Below are positions 17,328-24,996 of a stretch of 31,886 nucleotides of DNA, in pieces; positions within the stretch are counted from its first letter, which is position 1, and every line of letters starts with the position of its first letter. The stretch lies in IMG/VR virus record IMGVR_UViG_3300032249_000890, positions 1-31,886 of that record. One strand, written 5' to 3'. The notes beneath the pieces were generated by a model. That model searched no databases, was not told the origin of the DNA, and worked only from the letters and a program-made list of their open reading frames with translations. A program made the position numbers and the translations under genes. This DNA is from a virus.

Positions 17328-18926
17328 TTAATTGTTTGCAGTTGTCGCACTATCTGTATTTCCATCGGATTGTATTTCAGCGTTTTGTATGTCAGTATTC
17401 ATAGGTATGTTTACTTTCGCCAATTTAATATTTTCGTCTTCTAGTAAAGCTATGTTTTCATCAAATTCTGTTCCGTTATGATCCAAGGATTCTCTTTCAT
17501 GGGTTGTAAGACCTAAATCAATATTTTGTTTTCTTGCCATTGCTGTTTTATTTGGATCAATGTCAGGTTTTGCAATACCTACCCAGTCGGTTTTAATCCA
17601 TGCGTTTCGTATTACGGGAGATTCTAATCCGTTAGCAATTATGTTTCCCTTTCGAACTTCCTCCATAAACCACGATTCAAACCATGGTCGGTTAAAACCG
17701 TTATTGTCTTTTTCCCTTTCAATTTCTAACATTCGCCAAGCTAATATTAAAGTTGCACGTGATGCAGAATAGTTTTGATTAAAAGTTAATTCAATTACTT
17801 CCACTGGCATTCCCATAGATCCGCCAAGATATTTCATCATTGATTTTACAAACAAATCAAAATTTACATTTGGTCTTTTCGTATCATACGAAATTAATTC
17901 TTCATTGGCTTTTAGATTTTGAACAAAAATACCTGGTTGAGTTAGTTGTGATTGTTTTACAGTTTGATCTATTGCTAAATCTATAGATTGAAATTCTGCT
18001 TTTCTTGCAATACCCATTAATGGACGGGAACTTGGAGCGTTACCAGGCTTTACCCATGCTGCAATACTGGCATTCATAACAGCCGCTTGTAATTCTGCTA
18101 CTTTGTAACTTGTTAATTTCGAGAGATCATGCAAAATTGGAGATAGTCTTGAAATACCTCGCATTTGTCCGGGTTCTTCTCTTTCAAAATAATGTATTAC
18201 CCATAAATCTCCACTCGGTGAATATTTCGGAACTCTTACGCCCGAAATGAAATATGCTACCGTTTTTCCATGGCTATCGTATTCAATTCCATCTTTGTAG
18301 AAATTTTTTCTTTGTGTTACGGAATACAAATCATCATCCGAAGCCGATCCCAATTGATCGACATTGTAAAACTGTAATGCAATAGGTGACATACGATTTG
18401 ACGACTCATCTTTTCGTATGACTGCTAAAACTTCCCCGTCAACAATCATTCTAGTTTTTACGAAATGCTGAACTTGTCCGCCTGCCCATTGACCTGTTGA
18501 ATCACATTCTTTTGATTCGAAATACAATTTCCATCGAGCTTCTATATTTTTTGTAAATTTCCTACGGTCTTCATTGGTCAATTCGTCGTTCGGATCAATC
18601 AAATACCATTCGGGAGTCGATTGCATTCTTAATCCTGTATGGATTGCTAAATCTGCAATACGTCCTACAATTGATCTTGTTTCGGTTGATTCTAGGTGAG
18701 ATTTTCGAGCTTGATTTCTTAATTCTTTATAATTTTTAAATATTGTAGTAGTAAATGGCAATCCATCGGAATATTTTTGACCAAACCATCCGTAGACGTA
18801 GCCGTTTTGGAAATATCCTATCTGAGATACACCTTTAAGATCCGGACGATCTCCGCCATAAGGTATCATACCGTTAATGGAATCTTGTTTTTTTATGTAT
18901 TTTTTGAATCTGTCAATTAATCCCAT
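17328..18926 (-). CDS. portal protein (lambda gpB type)
   Basis: A 532-residue protein of the lambda-type portal family, which forms the ring at one capsid vertex. Visible: NQARKSHLESTETRSIVGRIADLAIHTGLRMQSTPEW, FVKTRMIVDGEVLAVIRKDES, and YFISGVRVPKYSPSGDLWVIHYFEREEPGQMRGISRLSPILHDL, the conserved portal core, then PVEVIELTFNQNYSASRATLILAWRMLE and the wing end. Length fits gpB. It follows the gpW-like gene by one base. Confidence 0.9.
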   Translation of the reverse strand: MGLIDRFKKYIKKQDSINGMIPYGGDRPDLKGVSQIGYFQNGYVYGWFGQKYSDGLPFTTTIFKNYKELRNQARKSHLESTETRSIVGRIADLAIHTGLRMQSTPEWYLIDPNDELTNEDRRKFTKNIEARWKLYFESKECDSTGQWAGGQVQHFVKTRMIVDGEVLAVIRKDESSNRMSPIALQFYNVDQLGSASDDDLYSVTQRKNFYKDGIEYDSHGKTVAYFISGVRVPKYSPSGDLWVIHYFEREEPGQMRGISRLSPILHDLSKLTSYKVAELQAAVMNASIAAWVKPGNAPSSRPLMGIARKAEFQSIDLAIDQTVKQSQLTQPGIFVQNLKANEELISYDTKRPNVNFDLFVKSMMKYLGGSMGMPVEVIELTFNQNYSASRATLILAWRMLEIEREKDNNGFNRPWFESWFMEEVRKGNIIANGLESPVIRNAWIKTDWVGIAKPDIDPNKTAMARKQNIDLGLTTHERESLDHNGTEFDENIALLEDENIKLAKVNIPMNTDIQNAEIQSDGNTDSATTANN

Positions 18927-18927
18927 A

Positions 18928-19224
18928 CTAATATTGTCTTACAAAATCCACCGATAACAGTCCATTTCCTTCCAAGTTTGCTAATTCAGCCTCTAATTCA
19001 TCCAATTCCATACGTAAATCTTTCAATGATCTGTATTTTGCTGATTGAATTCCTTGTCCAGTATTTAAAGTATACGATTCGGTTTTCAAATAATTTACGT
19101 CTGACAGTATAGTATTTATTGCTGAGATACGATTTCTAAGAGCTTGTTTTTCCGATTCAATGGACATGGAATACTTTCTAATTGTATTTTTTATTCTGTC
19201 AAGTATTTTTTTAAACTTCGCCAT
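18928..19224 (-). CDS. head-tail joining protein, lambda gpW-like
   Basis: A 98-residue helical protein in the gpW position between large terminase and portal. It begins with a basic helix, then SIESEKQALRNRISAINTILS and YRSLKDLRMELDELEAELANLEG, the heptad pattern of gpW-type proteins. gpW binds the head-tail interface and protects packaged DNA. It overlaps the terminase gene by 14 bases. Confidence 0.72.
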   Translation of the reverse strand: MAKFKKILDRIKNTIRKYSMSIESEKQALRNRISAINTILSDVNYLKTESYTLNTGQGIQSAKYRSLKDLRMELDELEAELANLEGNGLLSVDFVRQY

Positions 19225-21130
19225 TCTCTAGGCTATTCCAAAATTCATTCCATTCAATGTATTCCAATCCATTATTTTGAGCATATGCCCACGCTATATA
19301 ATAAACTGCACCCATAGCATACACCCTACAATCTAAAGCTTCGTTTCTTTCGTGTATTTTTTTCCATCGGTAAACAGTCGTTCCGCCTTTTGTTACCTCT
19401 GGCACACGATTTTCACTGAGATACATTTTAAAAATTTTATCTGTATAGTCAGACGGAAAATGGCAATAACCCCTAGGTATTTCGCCACCATCTCCCAAAG
19501 ATTTTTGGACATACCCATAAAATTCTTGTTTTAGTATGTCGGTAAACAAATCTACTCTTTCAATTCCGTAAGACGATAGAAAGGATGTTCGGAAAACTGG
19601 CCCTTTTCCTTTTCTACTAGATACCGAATCTCCTTGTATTGCAAAAACACCGCCTGCAAACTGAGATACAAATTGGTAAATTATATCCTGTCTATACCCG
19701 GAGTCGATAAAACATAAATCAATTATAGATCCATTGTAATCGGAATACAAAAATTCAGTCAAATCTGAATAGGGAGAGTTTTCAATTTGACTTGTATCTC
19801 CCGAAAAAACCCTGTATTCTATTGAATAACTTTCAAAATTTCTAAGCCATCCTACTACTTCCAATTCAATTCGATCGGCTTGTATGTCAACCCCACAAGT
19901 AATTAATAATGGTTTTACATCACTAGGTAAATGCCTGGAATCATACCCGCCTTTTCTAAGCATGACTTTTTCGTAGGCAATTGCATTTTTACGATTTTCC
20001 CATGGCATGCCGATGACTGTATTCTGAAATACTTTTAACTTTGAAAAATTACCTTCGCTTAGAATCCATTCTTCGCAAATTGATTCCCATGTTCTAAGTC
20101 CAATACCTGCATACCACGAAGGTAAATAGTAAGACACATGATTTTCTTTTTGGCTTTTTGCTGTTGAAATCCATTTTGCACCATTTTTAGGATCTAAAAA
20201 AAATGTTTTATCTGAGTTTTTCCATTTTGAATCACAAAAAATACAACGATAATGAACCGATTCCCTGATAAACTTACCATCTTTTTTTTCATAATGTATT
20301 CCACCTCGACCATTTTCATATGGATAAAAACTTAAAACTTGTAATTTTTTACATTTTTTGCATGGCACGTGATACTTTCTTTGGTCTCCTAGTTGGTATA
20401 ATCTCCAAATTCTTGACGATTCTAATTCTGTCGGAGTTGATCCATAGATTTTTTTTCTCGTGTCTTCGAATGCGTCGAATCGTCTTTCAATAATATCTAA
20501 AAAATCGCCTTCTTTTTTTATCTCTCCAAAACTTGCGTCGATCTCATCAAACAATCCGTATCTAATAGATACGTTTCTTAATTTGCTTCCTGAGTTTGGC
20601 CCAATTGCTAAAAGAAAACCTCCGAGAAATTCTTTTTTAGATTTCGTATTACCTGTTTTTTTATTTTGAAAATTGTCAGCCTGTGCAAAAATCTTGTCGC
20701 TAATATTTGCCGATTGAATCATTTTATCAATTCGCAATTCCATATTATTTTCAGCCATTGTTTGATCGCCACTTGTGAATATAGATGGCCCAGGTGATTC
20801 ATCAATAATCCATCCAATTAAATTTTCAAGCAATCCTACATTGTAACCAATTTGAGCCCCTTTAAGTATTGCAATACTTTCTATGTTCGATGACTCGGAA
20901 AAATTATCTATGATTTCTTTGAAATACGGAGTTGGAGTCCAAGAAAATTGTCCTGGCATGTCTGTAGTGCCTACTGGCATACTACGTTTATTTTCAGCCC
21001 ACTCGGAAGGTTTAACCGATGTGGTTTTTGTAGGAATAAATTTTGTTATACGGTTCGAGATTGATTTTTCAGATTTTAAAATCCAATCCGGATCTACAAT
21101 TTCAGATAATTCAATCATCCGATTCTCCAT
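19211..21130 (-). CDS. terminase large subunit (lambda gpA type)
   Basis: A 639-residue packaging ATPase/nuclease of the gpA family. Visible: an ATP-binding P-loop-like KGAQIGYNVG at 90-99 (compare lambda KSARVGYSK), Walker B-like LFDEID at 193-198, two CxxC pairs at 257/260 (PCKKCKK) and 296/299 (RCIFCD), a zinc ribbon between, and CGVDIQADRIE at 412-422 with Asp415 as probable nuclease metal ligand. gpA-type enzymes cut at cos sites, which supports cos packaging. It overlaps the small subunit gene by 20 bases. Confidence 0.94.
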   Translation of the reverse strand: MENRMIELSEIVDPDWILKSEKSISNRITKFIPTKTTSVKPSEWAENKRSMPVGTTDMPGQFSWTPTPYFKEIIDNFSESSNIESIAILKGAQIGYNVGLLENLIGWIIDESPGPSIFTSGDQTMAENNMELRIDKMIQSANISDKIFAQADNFQNKKTGNTKSKKEFLGGFLLAIGPNSGSKLRNVSIRYGLFDEIDASFGEIKKEGDFLDIIERRFDAFEDTRKKIYGSTPTELESSRIWRLYQLGDQRKYHVPCKKCKKLQVLSFYPYENGRGGIHYEKKDGKFIRESVHYRCIFCDSKWKNSDKTFFLDPKNGAKWISTAKSQKENHVSYYLPSWYAGIGLRTWESICEEWILSEGNFSKLKVFQNTVIGMPWENRKNAIAYEKVMLRKGGYDSRHLPSDVKPLLITCGVDIQADRIELEVVGWLRNFESYSIEYRVFSGDTSQIENSPYSDLTEFLYSDYNGSIIDLCFIDSGYRQDIIYQFVSQFAGGVFAIQGDSVSSRKGKGPVFRTSFLSSYGIERVDLFTDILKQEFYGYVQKSLGDGGEIPRGYCHFPSDYTDKIFKMYLSENRVPEVTKGGTTVYRWKKIHERNEALDCRVYAMGAVYYIAWAYAQNNGLEYIEWNEFWNSLENGEV

Positions 21131-21656
21131 TTTTTGCTTTTTCTAATGCTTTACTTACTAATTCTCTCCAAACCGTTTCGAGTTTTACCTTTACTTGTCT
21201 TACGTCGAATGCAATATTTTGTTTTTCTAATTCCGCTTGGATAATTGCCAAGCTTTGAGATGTTCCTTTTCTTGGTATCGTCAATATATTTGCAGATATT
21301 TGTTCTGCTAGTTTGGAAAGTTTTTGATCTACCGTACTACGAGGGATTAATATTCCAAGCAATTGAGCCCGTTTTGTTTTTACTGCTAGAGCCTGCTCTT
21401 GTTTTAATTGTATTTCAGCCTGTAGTTTTTGGTCTTCAAGACTGGCATACGAATTAATTTTTTCTTCAATATCCAAAATCTTAGTATTCTTTTTTGTCCC
21501 TTCGATAGATTCTAAATATTTTTTGGTTAATGGATGATCCGTATCAATCATGCCATCGCCATTTTCCTTAATTCTTTTTTCGGTTGCAAGTCGTCTTACA
21601 ATTCTGGAATCTTTTCCAATTCTACGACCGAATGCAGATTTATTTATTAGTGCCAT
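21111..21656 (-). CDS. terminase small subunit
   Basis: A 181-residue basic protein, first gene of the late operon, upstream of and overlapping the large subunit. Its start (NKSAFGRRIGKDSRIVRRLATEKRI) has the DNA-binding winged-helix pattern of Nu1-like subunits (recognition helix after AFGRRIG). The middle forms a coiled coil (LEIEEKINSYASLEDQKLQAEIQLKQEQA), used for multimerisation. No Shine-Dalgarno precedes the ATG (AT-rich leader only). It would bind cos-like sites in the adjacent non-coding region. Confidence 0.78.
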   Translation of the reverse strand: MALINKSAFGRRIGKDSRIVRRLATEKRIKENGDGMIDTDHPLTKKYLESIEGTKKNTKILDIEEKINSYASLEDQKLQAEIQLKQEQALAVKTKRAQLLGILIPRSTVDQKLSKLAEQISANILTIPRKGTSQSLAIIQAELEKQNIAFDVRQVKVKLETVWRELVSKALEKAKNGESDD

Positions 21657-21930
21657 TTTTATATTTAAGTAATATTTTCATTATTAAAACAAGTATAAAA
21701 TTTTTAGTAATAAAATTTATCGTCCTAAGTGCCCAAAAATTGGCTGTCAGACAAAAAATAAAGCATGTTTGAGTCAATCCATTTTGCTATAGACTTGTCA
21801 CAGTACCTTTTGATTTTTTTGCCCTTCACGCATCACAGATTAACTTGTAAGACGTTTAAAACTACTTTACCATGCCCGACCTACAAAGCTTTTAAAATGG
21901 CTTAAAATCAATTGTATTGCGTATTTTTAT
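21657..21930. other. non-coding leader of the late operon
   Basis: AT-rich, no credible ORF. It should carry the late promoter (reading - strand) and probably part of cos. I find no convincing -35/-10 pair and no strong hairpin here. Confidence 0.5.
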
Positions 21931-21935
21931 ACCTT

Positions 21936-22342
21936 GGCTAGTTGGCTAGTTTTACTATCCATGGTGTCTAACGCAAACTATCCACGTTTAACCTTGATTC
22001 TATTGACTAAAATTGATGCTGTCCCAGTTTTTTGGGCTGGATAGTTAAAAAATACCTTGCGAGCTATTATAACTAAGATATTGTATTTCATAATTTTTCA
22101 TTTTAACTTTTTTTTATATATAGAGGAATATATCTATATCCATGTTTTTTACTATATATATATATATATATTTTATAAAATATATATATAATATAAGGGA
22201 AAAACGGGTTTTTTCTTTGGATAGTTGATGGATAGTTACTGTCTAGTTATTTTTCGAAATACAAAAAACATTGATTCTATTGATTCATTTTGTCTAGTTT
22301 GTTGGATAGTTTTACATCCGAAAACGTCCAAAACTGGGACAG
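21936..22342. repeat. iteron-type control region (origin / partition / cos candidate)
   Basis: Eight-base elements with consensus GKMTAGTT occur at 21936 and 21944 (tandem GGCTAGTT), 22039, 22219, 22230, 22304 (GGATAGTT), 22241 and 22292 (GTCTAGTT), with inverted copies at 21954-21960 (ACTATCC) and 21976-21983 (AACTATCC). TTGATTCTATTGA occurs at 21994-22006 and 22271-22283 as a direct repeat. CTGTCCCAGTTTT (22019-22031) is matched by AAAACTGGGACAG (22330-22342). Both repeat sets and the iterons flank a very AT-rich centre (about 22080-22198). This matches iteron plus duplex-unwinding architecture. cos or a partition site is possible. Confidence 0.8.
22080..22198. repeat. AT-rich core with (TA)n tract
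   Basis: Almost purely A/T, with alternating TATATA at 22151-22170 and 22180-22193. It lies between the two iteron clusters and is the most easily melted segment of the window, so it could be an unwinding element. Confidence 0.75.
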
Positions 22343-22351
22343 AAATAAAAC

Positions 22352-22379
22352 TTGACTACTAAGATACGTTATGTATTAC
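22352..22379 (+). promoter_or_regulatory. candidate promoter for the right arm
   Basis: TTGACT (22352-22357), 16 bases, TATTAC (22374-22379), 118 bases upstream of the first rightward gene. It lies just beyond the right inverted repeat. Confidence 0.4.
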
Positions 22380-22496
22380 TAAATTATTATCTCCAATAAT
22401 AATCCTTTGTTTGTTTTTGATCTGTTCTTTTTTTTGTATAAAATCACTTAAAAAAGAATGGATTTTTTTTAAACCTGATATAAAAAATAATCATAT

Positions 22497-22700
22497 ATGG
22501 AATTTAAATTTGATTTTAAAGATATTCTGACATACGGAAGCTTTATAGTTTCTTTGTCGGTCGCATATTATACCCACGAAATACGTATCGTTAAGCTAGA
22601 AAGCGAAACCCAACAAGATCGCAAAATAGTCCAAGAAATTAAAGATGAATTACGTGAAATAAAAGCCGATGTAAAACAATTATTAATAAAGGTGAAATAA
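22497..22700 (+). CDS. small membrane protein with coiled-coil tail (holin/XhlA-like candidate)
   Basis: A 67-residue protein with one hydrophobic segment (about 10-26, ILTYGSFIVSLSVAYYT) followed by a charged helix of heptads (RIVKLESETQQDRKIVQEIKDELREIKADVKQLL). One helix plus coiled coil is the layout of XhlA/BhlA-type holin-associated proteins, although in XhlA the order is reversed. The ATG lacks a Shine-Dalgarno. It is followed one base later by another membrane gene. A lysis role is inference. Confidence 0.6.
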   Translation: MEFKFDFKDILTYGSFIVSLSVAYYTHEIRIVKLESETQQDRKIVQEIKDELREIKADVKQLLIKVK

Positions 22701-22701
22701 A

Positions 22702-22920
22702 ATGAAATTTGATATAAATGGGTATTACAAACCGACACCAAAAAATTTTAGAAAGTTAGGCGATGCATTACTAGGTATGTCTCAGTTTTTGACCGGATAT
22801 GCTGTTGTTATGGAAGAAAAATGGTTGGCTTTGATTTGTATTCTAATTGGGACAATTGGAAAGGGCATGACTAATTTTTTTGTTGAGGAGACTGAGATAC
22901 AGGATAAGGGATATGCTTAA
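22702..22920 (+). CDS. small membrane protein, holin candidate
   Basis: A 72-residue protein with an AAAGGTGA Shine-Dalgarno just before the start. The helical start is followed by hydrophobic segments about 22-38 and 43-60 (WLALICILIGTIGKGMTNFF) and a short charged tail. Size and two-helix shape fit small phage holins, and the pair with the upstream gene suits holin/antiholin, but neither is a named family I can identify. Confidence 0.6.
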   Translation: MKFDINGYYKPTPKNFRKLGDALLGMSQFLTGYAVVMEEKWLALICILIGTIGKGMTNFFVEETEIQDKGYA

Positions 22921-22966
22921 TGATACCAAGGCAATCTAGTGAAATACAATTTCAAGGGCGATCCCT

Positions 22967-22982
22967 GTTACTATGGAGTAAC
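22967..22982. repeat. short inverted repeat
   Basis: GTTACT-ATGG-AGTAAC between the small membrane gene and the convergent membrane gene. No T tract follows in either direction, so a small operator is as likely as a terminator. Confidence 0.35.
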
Positions 22983-23018
22983 GTCCGTCCATTCTAAATT
23001 ACCCTGGCAATTACATAA

Positions 23019-23507
23019 CTAATCTAATTTAATATCCTGCCAAGAATTTTTATAAACTTCTTCAATTTCAGAATCATATTGTTTAATAGCGAGTTCAGTC
23101 AAATAAACTATTATAATAATTGGTAGTACAGACATAACTAACGATTGACTAAACATTACTATCGTTCCAAAATCATCCAGGGCATTTTTGCAAGATCCGG
23201 CACAAGCGAAATACGTAGTAGTATTTGCACCGAGCGAAATCATAAATGCTAACAAAGCCGATCCGAACATCAAACCATAGATCCTTGCAAGGTGAAATAC
23301 AATAATACTAACATCGAGAGCCATAGTGATACCAATAGCATAAACCGTAATACTAAATTCAGATCCTATAAAATCCATACGTGTTTGACCTAAAAAATAT
23401 TTTAACGCTGAATAATTGGATACTACTCCGATAGTGCCAAAAAATATAACCAAGCTAAGTTTAAGCCGTTTTGTTTTAAAAAATTCAAAAAATTTTGATT
23501 TGTTCAT
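23019..23507 (-). CDS. four-helix membrane protein on the opposite strand, unknown
   Basis: A protein of 162 residues. A first ATG (23522) exists, but the second (23507) is preceded by GGAGATAAACAAAATG, the same leader as recT, so the second is preferred. Four hydrophobic segments (about 16-38, 48-72, 77-100, 118-140 of the short form) are separated by charged loops, with a CAGSC pair in the loop before the last and an acidic C-terminus. It is the only - strand gene in the right arm, with its own divergent promoter, which suggests independent, possibly lysogenic expression. Superinfection exclusion or an immunity-like role are candidate uses; no family is recognised. Confidence 0.72.
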   Translation of the reverse strand: MNKSKFFEFFKTKRLKLSLVIFFGTIGVVSNYSALKYFLGQTRMDFIGSEFSITVYAIGITMALDVSIIVFHLARIYGLMFGSALLAFMISLGANTTTYFACAGSCKNALDDFGTIVMFSQSLVMSVLPIIIIVYLTELAIKQYDSEIEEVYKNSWQDIKLD

Positions 23508-23525
23508 TTTGTTTATCTCCATAAA

Positions 23526-23600
23526 TATTATGTCGGATTTTTTCGGGATTGCTTAACTATAAAATTTTATCTACAAAAAGGGACATTATACGACATAATA
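23526..23600. promoter_or_regulatory. operator-like inverted repeat flanking a TATAAT box
   Basis: TATTATGTCG (23526-23535) is repeated inverted as CGACATAATA (23591-23600). The right copy directly abuts TATAAT read on the - strand (23590-23585), the probable -10 of the membrane gene; a second -35/-10 candidate (TTGACT near 23653, TAATAC) is further upstream. A repressor binding both copies could shut this promoter. Confidence 0.5.
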
Positions 23601-23686
23601 AATGCGTTTTTATTGGATTTTTTGCGTATTACACTAACATATGTATAGTCAAAATTGATTAAAAATACCCGTATAAACCACTAGAA

Positions 23687-23762
23687 TTTTAGTAAAAAAA
23701 ATGTAATTTTTAGTATTTTTTAGTAAAAAAAGATTGACTTTTTAGGATGGGTAAACGATAAT
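23687..23762 (+). promoter_or_regulatory. strong + strand promoter with upstream repeats
   Basis: TTGACT (23734-23739), exactly 17 bases, GATAAT (23757-23762). Just upstream TTTTAGTA occurs three times (23687, 23708, 23718), the last two one helical turn apart, an activator or UP-type arrangement. The next gene starts 31 bases after the -10. Confidence 0.72.
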
Positions 23763-23792
23763 AAATATAAAGGATCAAAGGAGATCAAAATT

Positions 23793-23978
23793 ATGAAACT
23801 AATCAACATTACACAAAGACAATTAGCTCGAGAATTTGGAATCTATATTAAAAGGAAAAAATCCTATTTAACCAGAAATGGAAAATTTTTGGCATGGCTA
23901 CCGGTATCGATAGAGTTAACAGATGAGGGCCATCTTATTGGTTACGATGGCTGGAATAGAGCAATAGAATTAGTATAA
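23793..23978 (+). CDS. small basic protein, first gene of the rightward operon
   Basis: A 61-residue protein with an AAGGAGAT Shine-Dalgarno 8 bases before ATG. It has a helix with a QLAREFGIYIKRKKSYL segment resembling a DNA-binding helix, and a short beta end (WLPVSIELTDEGHLIGYDGW). No named family recognised; a small regulator is possible but unproved. Confidence 0.6.
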   Translation: MKLINITQRQLAREFGIYIKRKKSYLTRNGKFLAWLPVSIELTDEGHLIGYDGWNRAIELV

Positions 23979-23993
23979 TAAAGGAGATTACAA

Positions 23994-24038
23994 TGCAAAC
24001 TAAAATAAAAACAGGTAAATATGAATACGTATTTTAGC
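23994..24038 (+). CDS. possible 14-codon leader peptide
   Basis: ATG at 23994 follows a strong AAGGAGATTACA site and gives 14 residues (MQTKIKTGKYEYVF), ending after the next gene's ATG at 24021. The real start of that gene has only a weak AGGT site, so leader translation may couple it. Confidence 0.35.
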
Positions 24039-24269
24039 AAAAATTTACAACAAAAATCTTTGGAGGATCAATTTGAAGTGATCCGAGAACTTGAAAAATT
24101 GCCAGAAAACACCTTGGCAACAATCCAATGGAACATCTCAGACGATACATTGTATGGAGTTTCTAGTTTGGATCCATCGGTCGTGAATCCTTCGGACGAA
24201 GGATTGATTTGGCATTACGAAAAGGCTGGAAAATTATTAAATAGTATTTTGTCTCAACTAAACAGTTGA
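24021..24269 (+). CDS. small acidic protein, unknown
   Basis: An 82-residue acidic protein (LEDQFEVIRELEKLPENTLATIQWNISDD). It has no membrane segment, no cysteine and no recognised motif. It overlaps the 14-codon leader. Its stop (24267-24269) overlaps a TTGACA sequence (24266-24271) that could begin a second promoter before the peptidase gene. Confidence 0.6.
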   Translation: MNTYFSKNLQQKSLEDQFEVIRELEKLPENTLATIQWNISDDTLYGVSSLDPSVVNPSDEGLIWHYEKAGKLLNSILSQLNS

Positions 24270-24300
24270 CAAAAAAAATACCTGACATAATCCTGTTCAT

Positions 24301-24330
24301 GGCGGATGCCCATACATCCGCCTTATTTTA
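24301..24330 (+). terminator. rho-independent terminator / attenuator upstream of the peptidase gene
   Basis: GGCGGATG (24301-24308) pairs with CATCCGCC (24315-24322) over a 6-base loop, followed by TTATTTTA. It is the most GC-rich hairpin in this arm. It ends only 17 bases before the peptidase gene, so read-through control of that gene is possible. Confidence 0.72.
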
Positions 24331-24346
24331 TGGGAGATAAATTTTA

Positions 24347-24958
24347 ATGGAATTATACGACATAATACCTACCCCTAGGTACCTTACCCAGCGAGACAAT
24401 AAAAACCCATTTACTGGGAAATCTGATCCTAACAATCAGTGCATGGTCGCCACATTTACCATGCTGGCAAATTGGTTAGGTGACAAATTAAAAATAGCGG
24501 AATTACAAAATTATACCGAAATTGAACATCTTACCTTGGTAGGTAGATCCGAAAAAGAAATTGAATCCCGTAGATATAATTCCTCAAATCATGCCGATGT
24601 TATAAATCAAAAATTAAAATCTCTAAAATTATCTCAAAAATTGGTATCCGGAGTTTTTAATTTTATCCAGGTAAAAAATATTGCCAAAGAAAAACATAGT
24701 CCTGTCGAGGTCGGATCTATGATAACCGGATCTGGGCATATAATTTTATATATCGGAAATAATAAATGGCATGACTCCTACGGAAAATGCTCGGAAAAAA
24801 CTTTGTCTTACAATGGCGAGGGATTTACTACGGATGGATCAAATGTAGAATACTCGGAAAAATTTGTATTGGAAAGAATTTTTAGAAATGCTGATCCACA
24901 AGGAAAAACCATAAAAACCAACGTAGCTAGAACGTGCTGGTATTACAATGGATTATAA
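24347..24958 (+). CDS. C39-like cysteine peptidase, endolysin candidate
   Basis: A 203-residue protein with the papain-like C39 layout: NNQCMVATFTMLANWLG with probable nucleophile Cys32 (and Gln31 as oxyanion residue), GSGHIILYIGNN with His131, and KWHDSYG with Asp143. Such enzymes cut peptide crosslinks or bacteriocin-type peptides; in a phage lysis arm the best guess is a peptidoglycan endopeptidase. No signal peptide is visible, consistent with holin-dependent release. The start is fixed by GGGAGATAA. Not similar to lysozyme or amidase families by eye. Confidence 0.7.
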   Translation: MELYDIIPTPRYLTQRDNKNPFTGKSDPNNQCMVATFTMLANWLGDKLKIAELQNYTEIEHLTLVGRSEKEIESRRYNSSNHADVINQKLKSLKLSQKLVSGVFNFIQVKNIAKEKHSPVEVGSMITGSGHIILYIGNNKWHDSYGKCSEKTLSYNGEGFTTDGSNVEYSEKFVLERIFRNADPQGKTIKTNVARTCWYYNGL

Positions 24959-24996
24959 ATATAATCAAAAATAAAAATTTTATTGGAGAATAAAAT

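Noticed and set aside
22151-22198. (TA)n tract as a simple repeat or assembly artefact
   Set aside because: Its symmetric position between two iteron clusters suggests a functional core, so it was kept as part of the control region rather than called an artefact.
21657-22496. CRISPR array or transposon end
   Set aside because: Repeats are 8-13 bases, irregularly spaced, lack unique spacers of equal size, and no transposase is present.
22920-22997. 25-codon frame overlapping the stop of the small membrane gene
   Set aside because: Too short, no motif and no ribosome site beyond coupling; noted only as weak.
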